Below, one piece after another: positions 36,501-46,795 of a DNA stretch of 64,000 nt (the first letter of the stretch is position 1; every line of letters starts with the position of its first letter). Made by a program: the position numbers and the translations under genes. The stretch is from Engraulis encrasicolus (Eukaryota > Chordata > Actinopteri > Clupeiformes > Engraulidae): contig NW_026945764.1 of the NCBI RefSeq assembly GCF_034702125.1, forward strand, positions 620,805 to 684,804, in the 5' to 3' direction. Below the pieces are notes generated by a model that worked only from the letters and a program-made list of their open reading frames with translations, ran no database searches and was not told the DNA's origin.

Positions 36501-36658
36501 CAAAGGTGTAGGTTTGGCTCGAAAAGTGGTGGGGACATTTCAATGAAAAATTGCTATTTTTGCGTTATATTTGTGAAAAAGTGGTGGGGACAAGCTAGTT
36601 TTATCTCAAAAGTGGTATGGACATGTCCCCACCATCCCCCCCTAAAATTACGCCCATG
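36501..36658. mobile_element. Short hAT-type MITE
   Basis: A 158-bp element between perfect 8-bp repeats ATGGCACT (36493-36500 and 36659-36666). Ends are CAAAGGTGTAGGTTT and, on the minus strand, CATGGGCGTAATTTT. GTGGTGGGGACA words recur inside. Confidence 0.75.
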
Positions 36659-37122
36659 ATGGCACTATCCACTTGTACGTCAAATGCTGCACACGTCTCA
36701 TCCTTGCTCAACAACATATCACATCATGGGCTTTTAGTGAAAAAACAAAAAACAGATGAATATACTATCTGCCATAGCCCATTATATCTCAACAGTAGCA
36801 CAACCACTATCTGAGCACACAGTAAGCTAGCTGGTAGACTTGGCTAAGGTTAGCCATTCCGTTCAAATTGAACTTGCTTAACCTAGGTCAAAACATTAAC
36901 CATGTGTAAATTTACACATTTTTATAAAAATGGACTTACCAGTTGAAATGTTGAAATGTCGATCACGGTGAATGAATGCTGGCGGGTCACCTTTTACCTC
37001 ACCGATCTGGGTGATTCACGTTAATGTTAATACCTACACATACCTCCTATGATCAGCTCTACGCTCGATCTGTTTTGACTTGATAGGCAGTGCAACCAAT
37101 CAGATTTTAGGATACGCCAACA

Positions 37123-37336
37123 GACTTTGATGGGTGAGTTTGACAGATACAATTATTTCATAATGTGCTTAAACACACGGGCCATGAAATAATGAACTGA
37201 ATATAATTCAATAATTACTTAAATGGTAAAAGGAGTACTTTTAATACTTTTCTACTTTAAATAAATTAATGACACATGTAATTAATTATTTGTTGGCATA
37301 TTTATTTAATTAAGCGTGGCTCATTTAGCGTTCCAT
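37123..37336 (-). repeat. Right terminal inverted repeat of the 8.4-kb element
   Basis: The reverse complement aligns with the left end from ATGGAACGC inward to CTCACCCATCAAAGTC. It is shorter than the left arm because of internal gaps. Confidence 0.75.
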
Positions 37337-38140
37337 AAAAGTGTACTACTCAAGACTATTACTTCAAGACGGTAATTGTGCCTATTGAAGAACAGGTTGT
37401 TGTGGTCTAGTGGTTAGAGTGCAAGCATGTAGTACAGTGAATTCTCGGTTCAAGTCCTGGTTGAGGCAGTGGTTGTTGTCTGAAGTGTAGGTGAAAGGAA
37501 GGATTATGTGAATAGTTCATGGTCGTGAACAACATCAAGTACAGTGGAAATGAGTAATTAGAGATTACATTAATGTTTTTTTAATACTTTTGAAATATAT
37601 TTAAAAAAAATATATTTGAAATGTGCTTAAAGTAAAATCTACTTGTAGTATACTTAAAATACATTTAGAGTCAGTACACTTAAAATGTACTTAAAGCGAT
37701 TTTTGCTAATATATTTTAAATGTACTTAAAGTAAGGTATGCTTTTAGTACATTAAGTGCACTTGTACAAAGTTTGATTTTAGTACAAAAAATCAACTTAA
37801 AATGTGATTAAGCTCTACTTAATCATACTTCAAGTGTATTTAAGTATACTATAAGTTGTCCCAAAATAACACAACTTAAGTATGTACTTCTGCAGCATGC
37901 TATAAAGTACTTTCTTATGACCTTGAAATAGATTTGTAGTATACTTAAAATACACTAAACTGCATGCTAAAGTACACATTAAACATATTTTAAAGTGAAT
38001 TAGTAAGTATATTTGAAATGTACTTAGGTTAAGTATGATTTTAGTATAGTAAGTACACTTGTATTAAGTTTGATTTTAGTACAAAAAAAGTCAACTTAAA
38101 ATTTGTTTAAGCTGTACTTAATCGTATTTCAAGTGTATGT
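37337..38140. repeat. AAGTATACTT-type sequence, tandem units of about 300 bp
   Basis: It repeats the block AGCTGTACTTAATCATA, TTCAAGTGTATTTAAGTA, TAAGTTGTCCCAAAATAAC, also found at about 26509-26860 in the same orientation. These paralogous units act as empty-site controls for insertions. Confidence 0.6.
37395..37468 (+). repeat. tRNA-like module 5
   Basis: TGGTCTAGTGG (matching the A-box consensus) is followed by GGTTCAAGTCC (matching the B-box consensus) at tRNA spacing. It sits in AAGTATACTT-type sequence, as do modules 1-4. No clean acceptor stem is seen, so a tRNA pseudogene or SINE head is likeliest. Confidence 0.5.
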
Positions 38141-39015
38141 GAGTGATTCTCCGATTCGACTACGCTTTTAAGTCCATGAATTTTATTTGCAAATTCCACT
38201 ATTAACTGCATCCAATGATTATTTGGACATTAGAAAACATTTATCTTTCATATAATACAGAAAGTATTATATGAAAGCAAGAATGAATATTTAATACTGG
38301 TTTTGGGCGTTTTCATGCCGTCCTGTTTTCCAAATGTCAGATTCAGTCTTCATATTAGCATGGAAAGAAACTTGTTTTGCCCAAGACGATTGCAAATGTT
38401 GATTCACAGTAATCATCACAATATGACAAAACTGTCAGAAAGACCACTGTCCTTTCCATTATACATGAAATTTGCCATTTTGTGTGTGTCCACGAAAACT
38501 GTGTTAACCGTGTCACGGTCTAAACCCCCCCCCATAAATCAGTAATGGTTTGGTCTTAGGCCATACGAATAACATCACGTGATGTCATAACCTCTTTGGC
38601 AGGATATGGGAAGACTTTTTGGTAAGTTTTGAGCTCCATCCTTCCATAATTTAATCCATTCTTTTTCATGTTCTCATAGTGGGAAAATTGCCTGTCAACT
38701 GAGTTATCAACATATTCATAAGAATCTGAATTAGAAATCACATGTAGAAAAACACAGATAAAGCATACAGATACATGAATTGATTAAGGTGTTGTGGTGG
38801 AACTTCTGAGGTCCTCAGTTAGCACAACACCATAAAAATGGCTGAAATGTCAACCGTGTTACCGTCAATGGTGTTACAATTAACTATGACAGTCAGGGTT
38901 GCCAGATGAGGCTGATGATTTCCAGTATTTTTGGAAAAAAGGTTCGCACACTTTGGATTTTTTCTTCTTAAAGTTATTTTTTCTTCTTTTTATTTATCCA
39001 TTCATTGGCAATGAC

Positions 39016-39040
39016 GTTTCGACCTCTCGGTCTTCCTCAG
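39016..39040 (-). ncRNA. Hammerhead-ribozyme-like core in the Penelope-like 3' region
   Basis: On the minus strand: CTGAGGA, A, GACC, loop GAGA, GGTC, GAAAC, then GTC. The conserved boxes are spaced by a perfect 4-bp helix II with a GAGA tetraloop. Penelope-like elements are known to carry hammerhead motifs near their ends, which supports this reading. Helices I and III are not clearly formed by the flanks here. Confidence 0.6.
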
Positions 39041-39329
39041 ATTCACTAACAAACACAGGCTTGACACATTATCTACAACACCTGTCTGAAGGGGTGGAGT
39101 CGACTTTAACCCTTACAGGTCCAGGATGTAAACCTGTGGAGTGACTAGAGCCAAATGAAAAATATCAGAAAACAAAACATAAAAACATAAACAGTTGGAG
39201 AGAAATCTTTTCAAGTGAAACCTACAAATGCATATATATGACACAGCTATTTACAAATGAAAACATCATGAAAGATTGGGGGGGGGATTAATTATTGGAT
39301 TGGTATCCTATTCATAGTCCACATCATAT

Positions 39330-40137
39330 TCACAGAAAAGGTCTGATATCAAAGTCCTCATTGAGCCCCCTTGGGGCCAAGGTCCCCAAGTTATGGATCC
39401 AAAAGGCCTCTCTTCTTAAAAGCTGATTGTCCATATCCCCACCCCTGCGGTGTTTGTTGATATGCTCTACCCCTAAAAACCTCAAAGTTGAGAGAGGGTG
39501 GCCTAGTTGATTGAAGTGAACAGCCAGGGGACTTTTTTCATTGTTATTGCGAATGTTGCTTCGGTGTTCGCTAATTCTTGTTTTTAGTGCCCGGCTTGTC
39601 TTCCCTATGCATTTGATCATGTAGACCACATTGGAGGTTGTGCATGTAATTTTACCTTTAATGCGTATGCTCTTCCCTGTTGTTGGGTGGGTGAAGGACT
39701 GGCATTTGTGTGTGAAATTGTCTTGTGCACACCGTCCACAGGGGTAGTTGCCATCAGGGATTTCGTTCAAAAAGTGTTGCGGTGCTGGTGCTGGTGGGCA
39801 GTCTGCCTTTACTACACAGTCTCTTATGTTGCGTGGCCTCCTGTAGGTGATTCTTGGGGGGGCCTGGAGGGTTTTGGGGCATGTGGGGTCTGACTGGATA
39901 ACGTGCCAGTGCTTTAGCACTGCTCGTTTGATTTGTCCCGCCACTGGTGAGTAATCCAAAATGCACTGTACCTGTTTTTTTGTGTTCTTGACACTCTGAG
40001 TTGTGAGGCTTTCCAATTGGGTGATGCCCCTTACCCTGTCTGCTGCTTTTTGTAGGCAATTCTCTGCATAGCCCCTTGTCCGGAACCTCTCCAGCATGAT
40101 ATCACTTTGCTTCATAAAATCTTCATCTTGATGATCA
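39330..40137 (-). pseudogene. Penelope-like GIY-YIG endonuclease domain, partial
   Basis: The open frame begins at 40166 in flanking DNA, so its first about 10 residues are not part of the element. Residues are counted from that ATG. A Cys cluster (PCGRC...HKC, about 142-155) precedes the GIY-YIG region at about 179-262, with VVYMIKC, GKTSRALKTRISEHR, AVHFNQLGH and REAFWIHNLGTLAPRGLNED. This is the layout of Penelope-like endonucleases. The segment between KC and GKTSR is shortened by several residues, removing the expected second half (the YIG-type tyrosine) of the signature, so catalysis is probably lost even though the frame is open. Confidence 0.88.
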
Positions 40138-40740
40138 TGATGATTTCCAGCCCAAAAAAATTTCAAAATCCGCCTAGAAACACAAAATCCCGCCCAATTC
40201 TATTGATTTCTATGGCAAAAAGTGGGCAGGTTTTTCTGATAAATGCCATTTGTACCCGCACACGGCCATCCTAAGCAGCCCAATTGGGCGGGAACCAGCC
40301 CAATCTGGCAACACTGGTGACAGTTGAGGAGGAGTATGTTTTTGCCAATTTATCTCCATTTTGACAGACGAACAAACAAAATAATTTGTGTTCTAGGGAG
40401 ATGGGTTTGTCTGCTCTGTTTTTTCTCCTAAAAAAGTGACGACTTGTTCCCCTGCACTGTTGACCGTAACACAGTTGAGTAACACGGTTGACTGCTTTGA
40501 AAGTGTTTTTGAGCTATTGATCCCTTATGTGTTGGAAAAATCCTATGAACAGACACTAGGGATTATCTCTGGAGAAGGAAGTCTTGTGTAAGGAGGGTGA
40601 CTAAATTCAAATCAGACGTTACAGGGATTTATAATGAAAAAAGTGTCAGTCTCTATCACAGTGAATCATAAAATCCTACTTATGAAGCTCAACAATCACA
40701 TTTTCTATATCAGTTCCACAGATTAATGACAACATTATTG

Positions 40741-41028
40741 CTAAGGGACATAAGCACTTTCAAACGTGTATTGTTTCAACTCTGTAGTATTTTTATTTAT
40801 GTTTGAAATGACATAGTATTTGTCCATAACACTGTTGACAAAATAATTAAGCAAATGTTCGCTTTCATTAGAGTATTTATCAAATGATTTAAGATTAAGC
40901 TTGGCAATTTGTTTGTTTGGAAACTTAAATATATACACTATGTAAACATCTAGGTCATTTAGTTGAAAAAAAATACTGATAATTGACATTTTGCTTTTGC
41001 CAAAAGCGTAGGCGAATCGTAGAATCAC
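40741..41028 (-). CDS. 95-codon frame, second copy (hypothetical)
   Basis: The partner of the frame at 27141-27428, with 4 amino-acid differences in 95. No recognisable domain. The ATG lies in the terminal repeat, as in copy 1. Confidence 0.25.
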   Translation of the reverse strand: MILRFAYAFGKSKMSIISIFFQLNDLDVYIVYIFKFPNKQIAKLNLKSFDKYSNESEHLLNYFVNSVMDKYYVISNINKNTTELKQYTFESAYVP

Positions 41029-41180
41029 TCATACACAATCACAACTATACTATAAGTTGTCCCAAAATAACATTCTCTAAATACACACTTTTGAAGTATC
41101 TTTTAAATACAAAAATACATACTTATTAAGTATATATTAAGTACATATTACTTGGGACCCCTATGTGGAAGTTTACAGTA

Positions 41181-41405
41181 TAATGAAAAGGAAGGAAGGA
41201 GTCGCCCACTGGAGCTGAATGCAAAATCAAAAACTGTATTAAACAAATCCGAAAAAAGTAAATAAAACCGACAGACAGGGGACAAACGTTTCTGGTCTAG
41301 CCCAGCTTACTCCTTTCTTCCTTTTCATTATACTGCTCTTGGAATGACGCACCGAGCGATACGCTCAGGATAAGACATTGGCGCAGACGCCACCCCACCA
41401 TAATA
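41181..41405 (-). mobile_element. Hairpin retroelement insertion, second example
   Basis: A 225-bp insertion between perfect 15-bp repeats TGGAAGTTTACAGTA (41166-41180 and 41406-41420). It has 27-bp near-perfect inverted arms (about 41177-41203 and 41310-41336) around a loop with CAGAAACGTTTGT on the minus strand, then about 70 bp of unique sequence. The layout parallels the 24751-25035 insertion, but no CUGANGA box is seen. Confidence 0.55.
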
Positions 41406-41449
41406 TGGAAGTTTACAGTACCTAAGGTCAGGAGGACGCTCTGCCTCTG

Positions 41450-41600
41450 TATATTAGGTTTGGTCACCCTGTGATTTGTCACTCATCATGGACTCACAGC
41501 TCTGTGTAGACTGGTCTATTCTCCATCACACTGAGGAAACGAGGGGACCGTTTTCAAACAATCTTCAAACAAATGAGTTCCAATACCTGAGAGACTGGGA
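41450..41600 (+). repeat. Diverged relative of the local duplication unit
   Basis: TTTGTCACTCATCATGGAC, ACAGCTCTGTGTAG and CTGGTCTATTCTC follow the same order as in units A and B near 11520 and 14775, showing that part of that unit is a dispersed repeat. Confidence 0.5.
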
Positions 41601-41603
41601 AAT

Positions 41604-43094
41604 TGTAAATTAATGGTAAATGGACTGCATTTATACAGTGCCCTTCCACTCTGTTGAGCTCTCAAAGCACTTTACTGCCTCACATTGCCCAGGGTGCCAC
41701 CCTGCCATCAATCTGGGGTTAAGTATCTAAAGCGACCGACTGGGGTCTTTTATGACCCCGGGCACATATTTTCATGCACCATTTCTGCAATTTCCATCAG
41801 AAAAACTTGTCCTTCTAGGAGTTTGTCATGTTGTGAATGTTTTTTGTGAGATTTGGACCATAAATATTGGATTTATAATCAAAACACCTCTGGGGTCATT
41901 TATGACCCCGAGAGGATCCATGAGATACTCAACATGATAATGTCCATTGTTGTTGTAATTTTCAAACTCTGGTTTTTGTATTTTGTGTCTTGGGGCAGGC
42001 CATGGTCAGCAGACATAAAATATTCATAATATAAAAATCTATAGTATTAAAATATAATATATTATATAAATAAATAGGGCACCCCTGCGATAGCCAACAA
42101 AGCATATTGTGAGGGCACCCAGGTAGCATTTCCTCTGTTATTGCTCCATATTTGTTGATATCATGGCACAGTGGTACTAGACACATGATGAGAATATGAA
42201 ATGGAAGTCATCCTGATGAACAAAGAGGGAGGAAACAAGTCATCAGTGTAGAAATCAATGGCGTTTTTAGAATTTCCCTTATTATATGGCTATACAAAGG
42301 CTGAAGCATCAGTTGAATCATTTCTTTGCTCTAATATATATGGAAGACACCTTTTCACAGCTACAATGTCCAGGAAAAGTTTCAGAGAAATTTTGAGTGT
42401 GCATAAGGTTATATGTTTGAGACATGGTTTTGTCTATGTAAATTACCATATTCTCTGATCTTGTGATTTCATGAACCCAGAAATGTTGAGTAACCTAAAG
42501 TTTTATTGCAGAAATATCATCTATGGGCCTAATGGATAGAATTTTGCTAGGTTTCCTCAAAGTTTCACTTTGATCAATTTCCGTAATTAGCATAAATATA
42601 CTGTATTATTATGGTAAGACTAGTACAAGTGAATAGGCTAAAAATTGTAAATGATAGATATCACCATGAAACTTTCTCAGTTGATTACTGATGATGAGAG
42701 AAGGAAAAAATGTATTGGATGTTTTTTGTATTTTGATGTTTACATATGCAAATGAGGGCATACATCAAATTTAGCATATACATATGCATGTTTGACTAAT
42801 TTTTAGCAAAACAATAAAATGTTCAAATTCAAATTTTGTTGCTTTAGATGTGGGACAAGTAGGGACAAGATGTAAGTAAATTTGAATGAACCCCCAAAAA
42901 TAATTCATGTAATGGTATTTCTATATAAACTCCTTGGGGTCATAAATTACCCCGCTCGGTCAGGTTAGTCGCAAAAACAGGCCGGTTGCTTGAGGGTTAA
43001 GGCCATATCAATGGGGTCAGGCAGAGTGGGGCTTGAACCAGCAACCTCATGGTTGCTGAACTGCTCTTCTATCACCTGAGCCACCACTGCCCCA
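41604..43094 (-). mobile_element. tRNA-derived SINE split by a piggyBac-type element
   Basis: Minus strand: the tRNA-like head begins GGGGCAGTGGTGGCTCAGG with a B box GGTTCAAGCCCC (43001-43094). The remainder (41604-41722) ends with the widespread fish tail reading AATGGTAAATGGACTGCATT on the plus strand. Between them is a TTAA-flanked element. The two parts together have the order expected for one SINE. Confidence 0.75.
41723..42996. mobile_element. piggyBac-type element inserted in a SINE
   Basis: TTAA lies on both sides (41719-41722 and 42997-43000). Both subterminal regions carry a GACCGA, GGGGT, TTTATGACCCC block as inverted repeats (about 41730-41760 and 42935-42965). The outermost left bases have drifted. 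No transposase is visible in the 1.27-kb interior. Confidence 0.72.
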
Positions 43095-43210
43095 ATGTCT
43101 GCCTGGATGATAATATAAGTCAGGAAATCATGTCTGGATTTGTAGTAATGGAATATTGGAAAAGTACTGTAGCCTATATAAGAGAAGGGTCCGGCTGCGT
43201 CCTGGAAGAT

Positions 43211-43290
43211 GGGGGCGTGTATTTGAGGGGGCGTGTTTTTGAGAGGGCGTGTATTTTGAGGGGGCGTGTCTTGAAGGGGCGTGTATTTAT
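43211..43290 (+). repeat. Five-copy GGGGCGTGT minisatellite
   Basis: Five imperfect 16-17-bp units built on GGGGCGTGTATTTTGAG, in an otherwise AT-rich region. Confidence 0.8.
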
Positions 43291-44515
43291 CTTGGCCCTG
43301 AGTGGTCTGATTCATGACGCATTGACTTGCCGTCGTAATGACAACACACAAGCGGGGGTCGGGACTTTTCAAAACAACTGGATGCATTTCACTATGAATT
43401 ATGATCTATCATCACTCAATCGGTGGTAAGCTTTCTATATGCATGTATATATACATAGCGTTTGCTTTACGACTTGACTATCAATCGGAGAGCGAACACT
43501 TATTGGTCAAATATAACCACCTTTAGCATCAAGCTAACTGGCACATCCGCCCTTCGTAAGCTGCTATTTGTTTCAGATGTTGCATAGTTTATTTCTGTAT
43601 ATTTGTCACAATGGACAATATGGAGTTAGTTTGTGCAGGTTAAACGTTAGCATAACAAAGGTGTTAAACGTTTTCGTTTTGAAAGCCACCTGAAGGGCCA
43701 GGTTTCCTACATTTGAATTAATCTTTTCAAAGCTAAAATTGTTGACAACCCTTTCAAATGATAGTCGGGTTGTGTGATTGCTTGGTTAATGCTATTGTTA
43801 AGTTAGTCACGAAGTGATTTACAAATTATTATTGTATCAGGGAGGGCTAGCTAGGTTTGCTTCTCGTCTAAAAGAATCTCTTACAGTTATGATGACACTC
43901 GGTGTTGCTTATTGTACCACAACACAAGTGATCATGAAATTATGTATTTACCCCTGAAGTTACACACTGGGCCAATATGTAAGCTTATTTCATAATTCAT
44001 ATACAGCGATTTCTTCCTGTGCTGTGTTGTGCATGTCTGTTTGACTTTGAACTGTATAATTTGTGGTTATTTATTGCAGAGATGGTACATATAATAGCAT
44101 TGAAAGCCTATATAGTCATTATACAAATACAGTGAGAAGCAAGCTTCATCAGTGCACGCACAAACAAAGTGTAGTCTATGTATCTCTCCTGTCTGTGCTG
44201 TATGCATGTGTGCAGATGGAAGCCGTCGTTGAAGGCGCAAAAAGCTTTGTAAATAGTTTGTAGATGCTTTGTAGTTTGTAGACATTAGTTTGTAGACATT
44301 AAAAGATCATTTAAACGGAAATTGTCCATTATACATGGGTAGATGACACTTAGGCAGAAAAAAACATTTTTTTTTTACAAAACATTGTTTATGAGGGAAA
44401 AAAGTATATGTCTACATAGTGCAGCAATTAATCTTTCAAAAAATCCAAGTGGTCACAATGTTGGTCTATTAATTGATTATTTATTTACGTTGATAAAGCA
44501 ATTTGCTGAAAATAT

Positions 44516-45602
44516 GTCCTTTGGTGTGACATTAAGAAATAAATATATTAAGTAATGTAGAAATGGCTTGATGGACTTTTATGAACATTGTTACACTCTT
44601 CATATTTATTGGTTTTTTTTTTGAAGTCTTAATGAAATGAGGAATAACCATTTAAGGATTTTTTTCCCATTAGAGGTGAGCTTATTAGAAACCTTCGAGG
44701 AAATATAGGGATATCTTTCTTTTTAAATGTTCAAAATTGTCCGAATTTATACTAACATTTCAGGGATGATAATTTGTTCTTCCCTAATGCAATATTCAGT
44801 GTTTATCAAATTTATTATAAAAGATCAATTCAAACGTAGGAAGCCTGGTCAGGTGGTTTTCAGGTCTTTAAGACATAGATTATCAGCCTACCGTAACACT
44901 TAATGACAGCCATGCGGTCATTGCAGAGCTCATAAGACTCATACTGAAGTGTGACGTTGGCATGACCATCACACCTCACCCTCTTTGTAGGTATGCTATG
45001 ACTGTCACACCATTGAACCTGTAGTGTGTAGTGGCCAGTGCCTGTTTGGTATCTCAAGCTGGACAGCACATTTATGCTATATTGAGCTCTCCACAGCATA
45101 CTTTATTCATCTATACTTCTCTCTCACTCATCTTTCATTTACTGTTATTTTATGGTTTCAAAGCCACATTAATGACATTTTATATCCTTTGACAGTATCT
45201 AGAATCAACAGCAAATATTCAGACAATGCATCAAAGTATAAATTCCAATGGTCAATAAAGGAAAAAGTAATTTGAATACACAATATGTATCTAGTCAAAC
45301 AACAAAATAAACAAAAAATGTACAACCAGTTGTTTTAAAACCTATTTCTCAGATATCTAGTCCTTTGGTGTGACCTGTTTGTCCTTTGGTGTGATACTTC
45401 AAAGTGTCACACCATAGGACTTTTACCATCACACCAGAGGACTGACTTTTGAGCCTTTGAGTTAATTTAAAGCCATGTCGTTGCCAACTGAAATACAATG
45501 TCACCTGTAGTAAGATGCATTTTCATACATCTACATAAGAAAAAAATATGAAAAATATACTCTATTGTCAAAATGTATTTTATGGCTGTCACACCAAAGG
45601 AC
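44516..45602. repeat. Six copies of a 15-bp motif, both orientations
   Basis: GTCCTTTGGTGTGAC or a close variant occurs in forward orientation at 44516, 45360 and 45381, and as its reverse complement at 45406, 45428 and 45588. The four between 45360 and 45442 can pair as hairpins. No known element explains them. Confidence 0.7.
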
Positions 45603-45687
45603 TACAAAACTAATACATCTTGTGGTAGCAAAACATAATTGATTGATTGAAGAACTCTGAGAGTAAAACCTCTGGGAGGGGGTGGGG

Positions 45688-46210
45688 GGGCTAAAAGTGC
45701 CCACACCAACTTTGATGTCGTATAATTCCTTAACGACTTAAGCTATGACTACGAAACTTTGTGACTTTTCCTAACATTTAGTTGGCTACAGTTAGGTACC
45801 GAAAGATTAGGTTGATCATTTTTGCCGTTGCCATGGCAACGGTTTTCTGACAGGTTTGTCTGACCAAAAATTACTTAACCATATCTATGACGCCATATAT
45901 TTTCATATTTTTTTGTTATTTCCCTTAGCATCAGACAACTTTGTGAGCATGTTAGTGGTTTGAAGCATAAAATCATTAAAATTTAAGTGCATTACCTAAA
46001 TTTGTTGGAAAATCCATTATGGCGAGATTTTGGGCATAATAAGATAATGATGTCATAATGACGTCATAATACCAGATAATTACACAAAAATGATGTCATT
46101 CATAGATGTCCATATGTAGATCATCTCCCCCAAGTTTCGTAGTCATACTGTATTCCGTTCATGAGTTATGAGGGGGGTCATTTTAAAATGAACAGCACTA
46201 TAAGTTGTAG
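45688..46210. repeat. Diverged relative of the following TTAA MITE
   Basis: It shares CTAAAAGTGCCC, CACCAACTTTGATGTCGTAT and GTTGCCATGGCAACGG blocks with 46433-46790 in the same order and orientation. It has lost clear termini and extends further right. Confidence 0.65.
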
Positions 46211-46297
46211 AGACAAAAAGTCCTACAGATAAATCTATCACACATTTAGGCTATTTAAACAAAATGACCTCAACAATTCAGCTTTTGATATAGGCCT

Positions 46298-46302
<5 letters not shown>

Positions 46303-46352
<50 letters not shown>
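46303..46352 (+). repeat. (GA)n microsatellite
   Basis: About 50 bp of GA with one interruption. Confidence 0.95.
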
Positions 46353-46354
<2 letters not shown>

Positions 46355-46395
46355 ATCTGCCACTGACTGTTAAAAAGAGCTGCACGCTCCTTTAA

Positions 46396-46791
46396 CCCTA
46401 TCCAGACCGGGGGGGGGTGGGGGGGGGGGGGGGGGCTAAAAGTGCCCGCACCAACTTTGATGTCGTATAAATCCTGAATGACTAAAGCTATGACTACGAA
46501 ACNTTGTGACTTTTCCTAAAATGAAGTTGGCTACAAGGTGATACCAAAAGATTAGGTTTATCATTTGTGTTGTTGCCATGGCAACGGTTTTCTGACAGGT
46601 ACGCCTGACCAAAAATCACTGATCTAAGCCTTATCATCATCACTTTTCATATTTTTTTACATTTTCATGAGCATCAGACACCCTTGAGAACATTTGAAGT
46701 GGTCTGATGCACATAATAACCAAAATTGATGTGCATTACCCAAGTTAAATGGAAAATACATTAAGGTGTGGAAAGCCCGGTCTGGATAGGG
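46396..46791. mobile_element. piggyBac-type MITE, TTAA target duplication
   Basis: A 396-bp element with perfect 16-bp inverted ends CCCTATCCAGACCGGG / CCCGGTCTGGATAGGG between TTAA at 46392-46395 and 46792-46795. A long G run follows the left end. One base (46503) is unresolved (N). Confidence 0.9.
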
Positions 46792-46795
46792 TTAA

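Larger units (their letters stand above)
28965..37336. mobile_element. 8.4-kb element with long terminal inverted repeats, class unknown
   Basis: The ends ATGGAACGC / GCGTTCCAT begin inverted repeats that align for roughly 210-280 bp (28965-29242 and 37123-37336). They share blocks such as GAGCCACGCTTAATTAAATA and CTCACCCATCAAAGTC. The flanks TAAAGTGT (28957-28964) and AAAAGTGT (37337-37344) are an 8-bp target duplication with one mismatch. The interior is about 6 kb after removing the nested hAT elements. It contains only short frames and no recognisable transposase, so it may be non-autonomous or carry intron-split genes that I cannot see. Confidence 0.72.
38926..40137 (-). mobile_element. 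Penelope-like element, 5'-truncated
   Basis: A minus-strand insertion flanked by the 13-bp direct repeat TGATGATTTCCAG (38913-38925 and 40138-40150), splitting the hAT MITE of copy 2. It keeps only the C-terminal linker and GIY-YIG endonuclease of the Penelope polyprotein, plus a 3' region with a hammerhead-like core. The reverse transcriptase is lost through 5' truncation. Confidence 0.88.
38141..41030 (-). mobile_element. TTAA-type element, copy 2, inverted, with Penelope-like insertion
   Basis: This is the reverse complement of 27139-28810, with the same GAGTGATTCT ends, nested hAT MITE and 95-codon frame. Removing the 1.2-kb Penelope-like insertion leaves about 1,665 bp, matching copy 1 (1,672 bp). 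Its flanks are ATGT and ATAC rather than TTAA, so either it did not arrive by simple TTAA insertion or its edges have changed. Confidence 0.78.
43095..45660. other. Mostly unannotated non-coding stretch
   Basis: This is the longest part of the window without clear repeat termini. It contains a GC-rich minisatellite (43211-43290) and a set of 15-bp motifs (44516-45602). A 79-codon minus-strand frame at 44860-45099 has some protein-like character, but I do not recognise it. Confidence 0.4.

Noticed and set aside
37395..37468. Functional tRNA gene
   Set aside because: The A and B boxes are good, but no convincing acceptor-stem pairing is visible and the context is a repeat family with other worn modules.
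43300..44330. Intron-exon structure of a host gene
   Set aside because: Only isolated AG/GT words and short frames are present, with no recognisable protein similarity.
44860..45099. 79-codon minus-strand frame with protein-like Cys/Tyr pattern, possible host exon
   Set aside because: Candidate splice sites are weak (no clear polypyrimidine tract), I do not recognise the product, and no neighbouring exon is visible.
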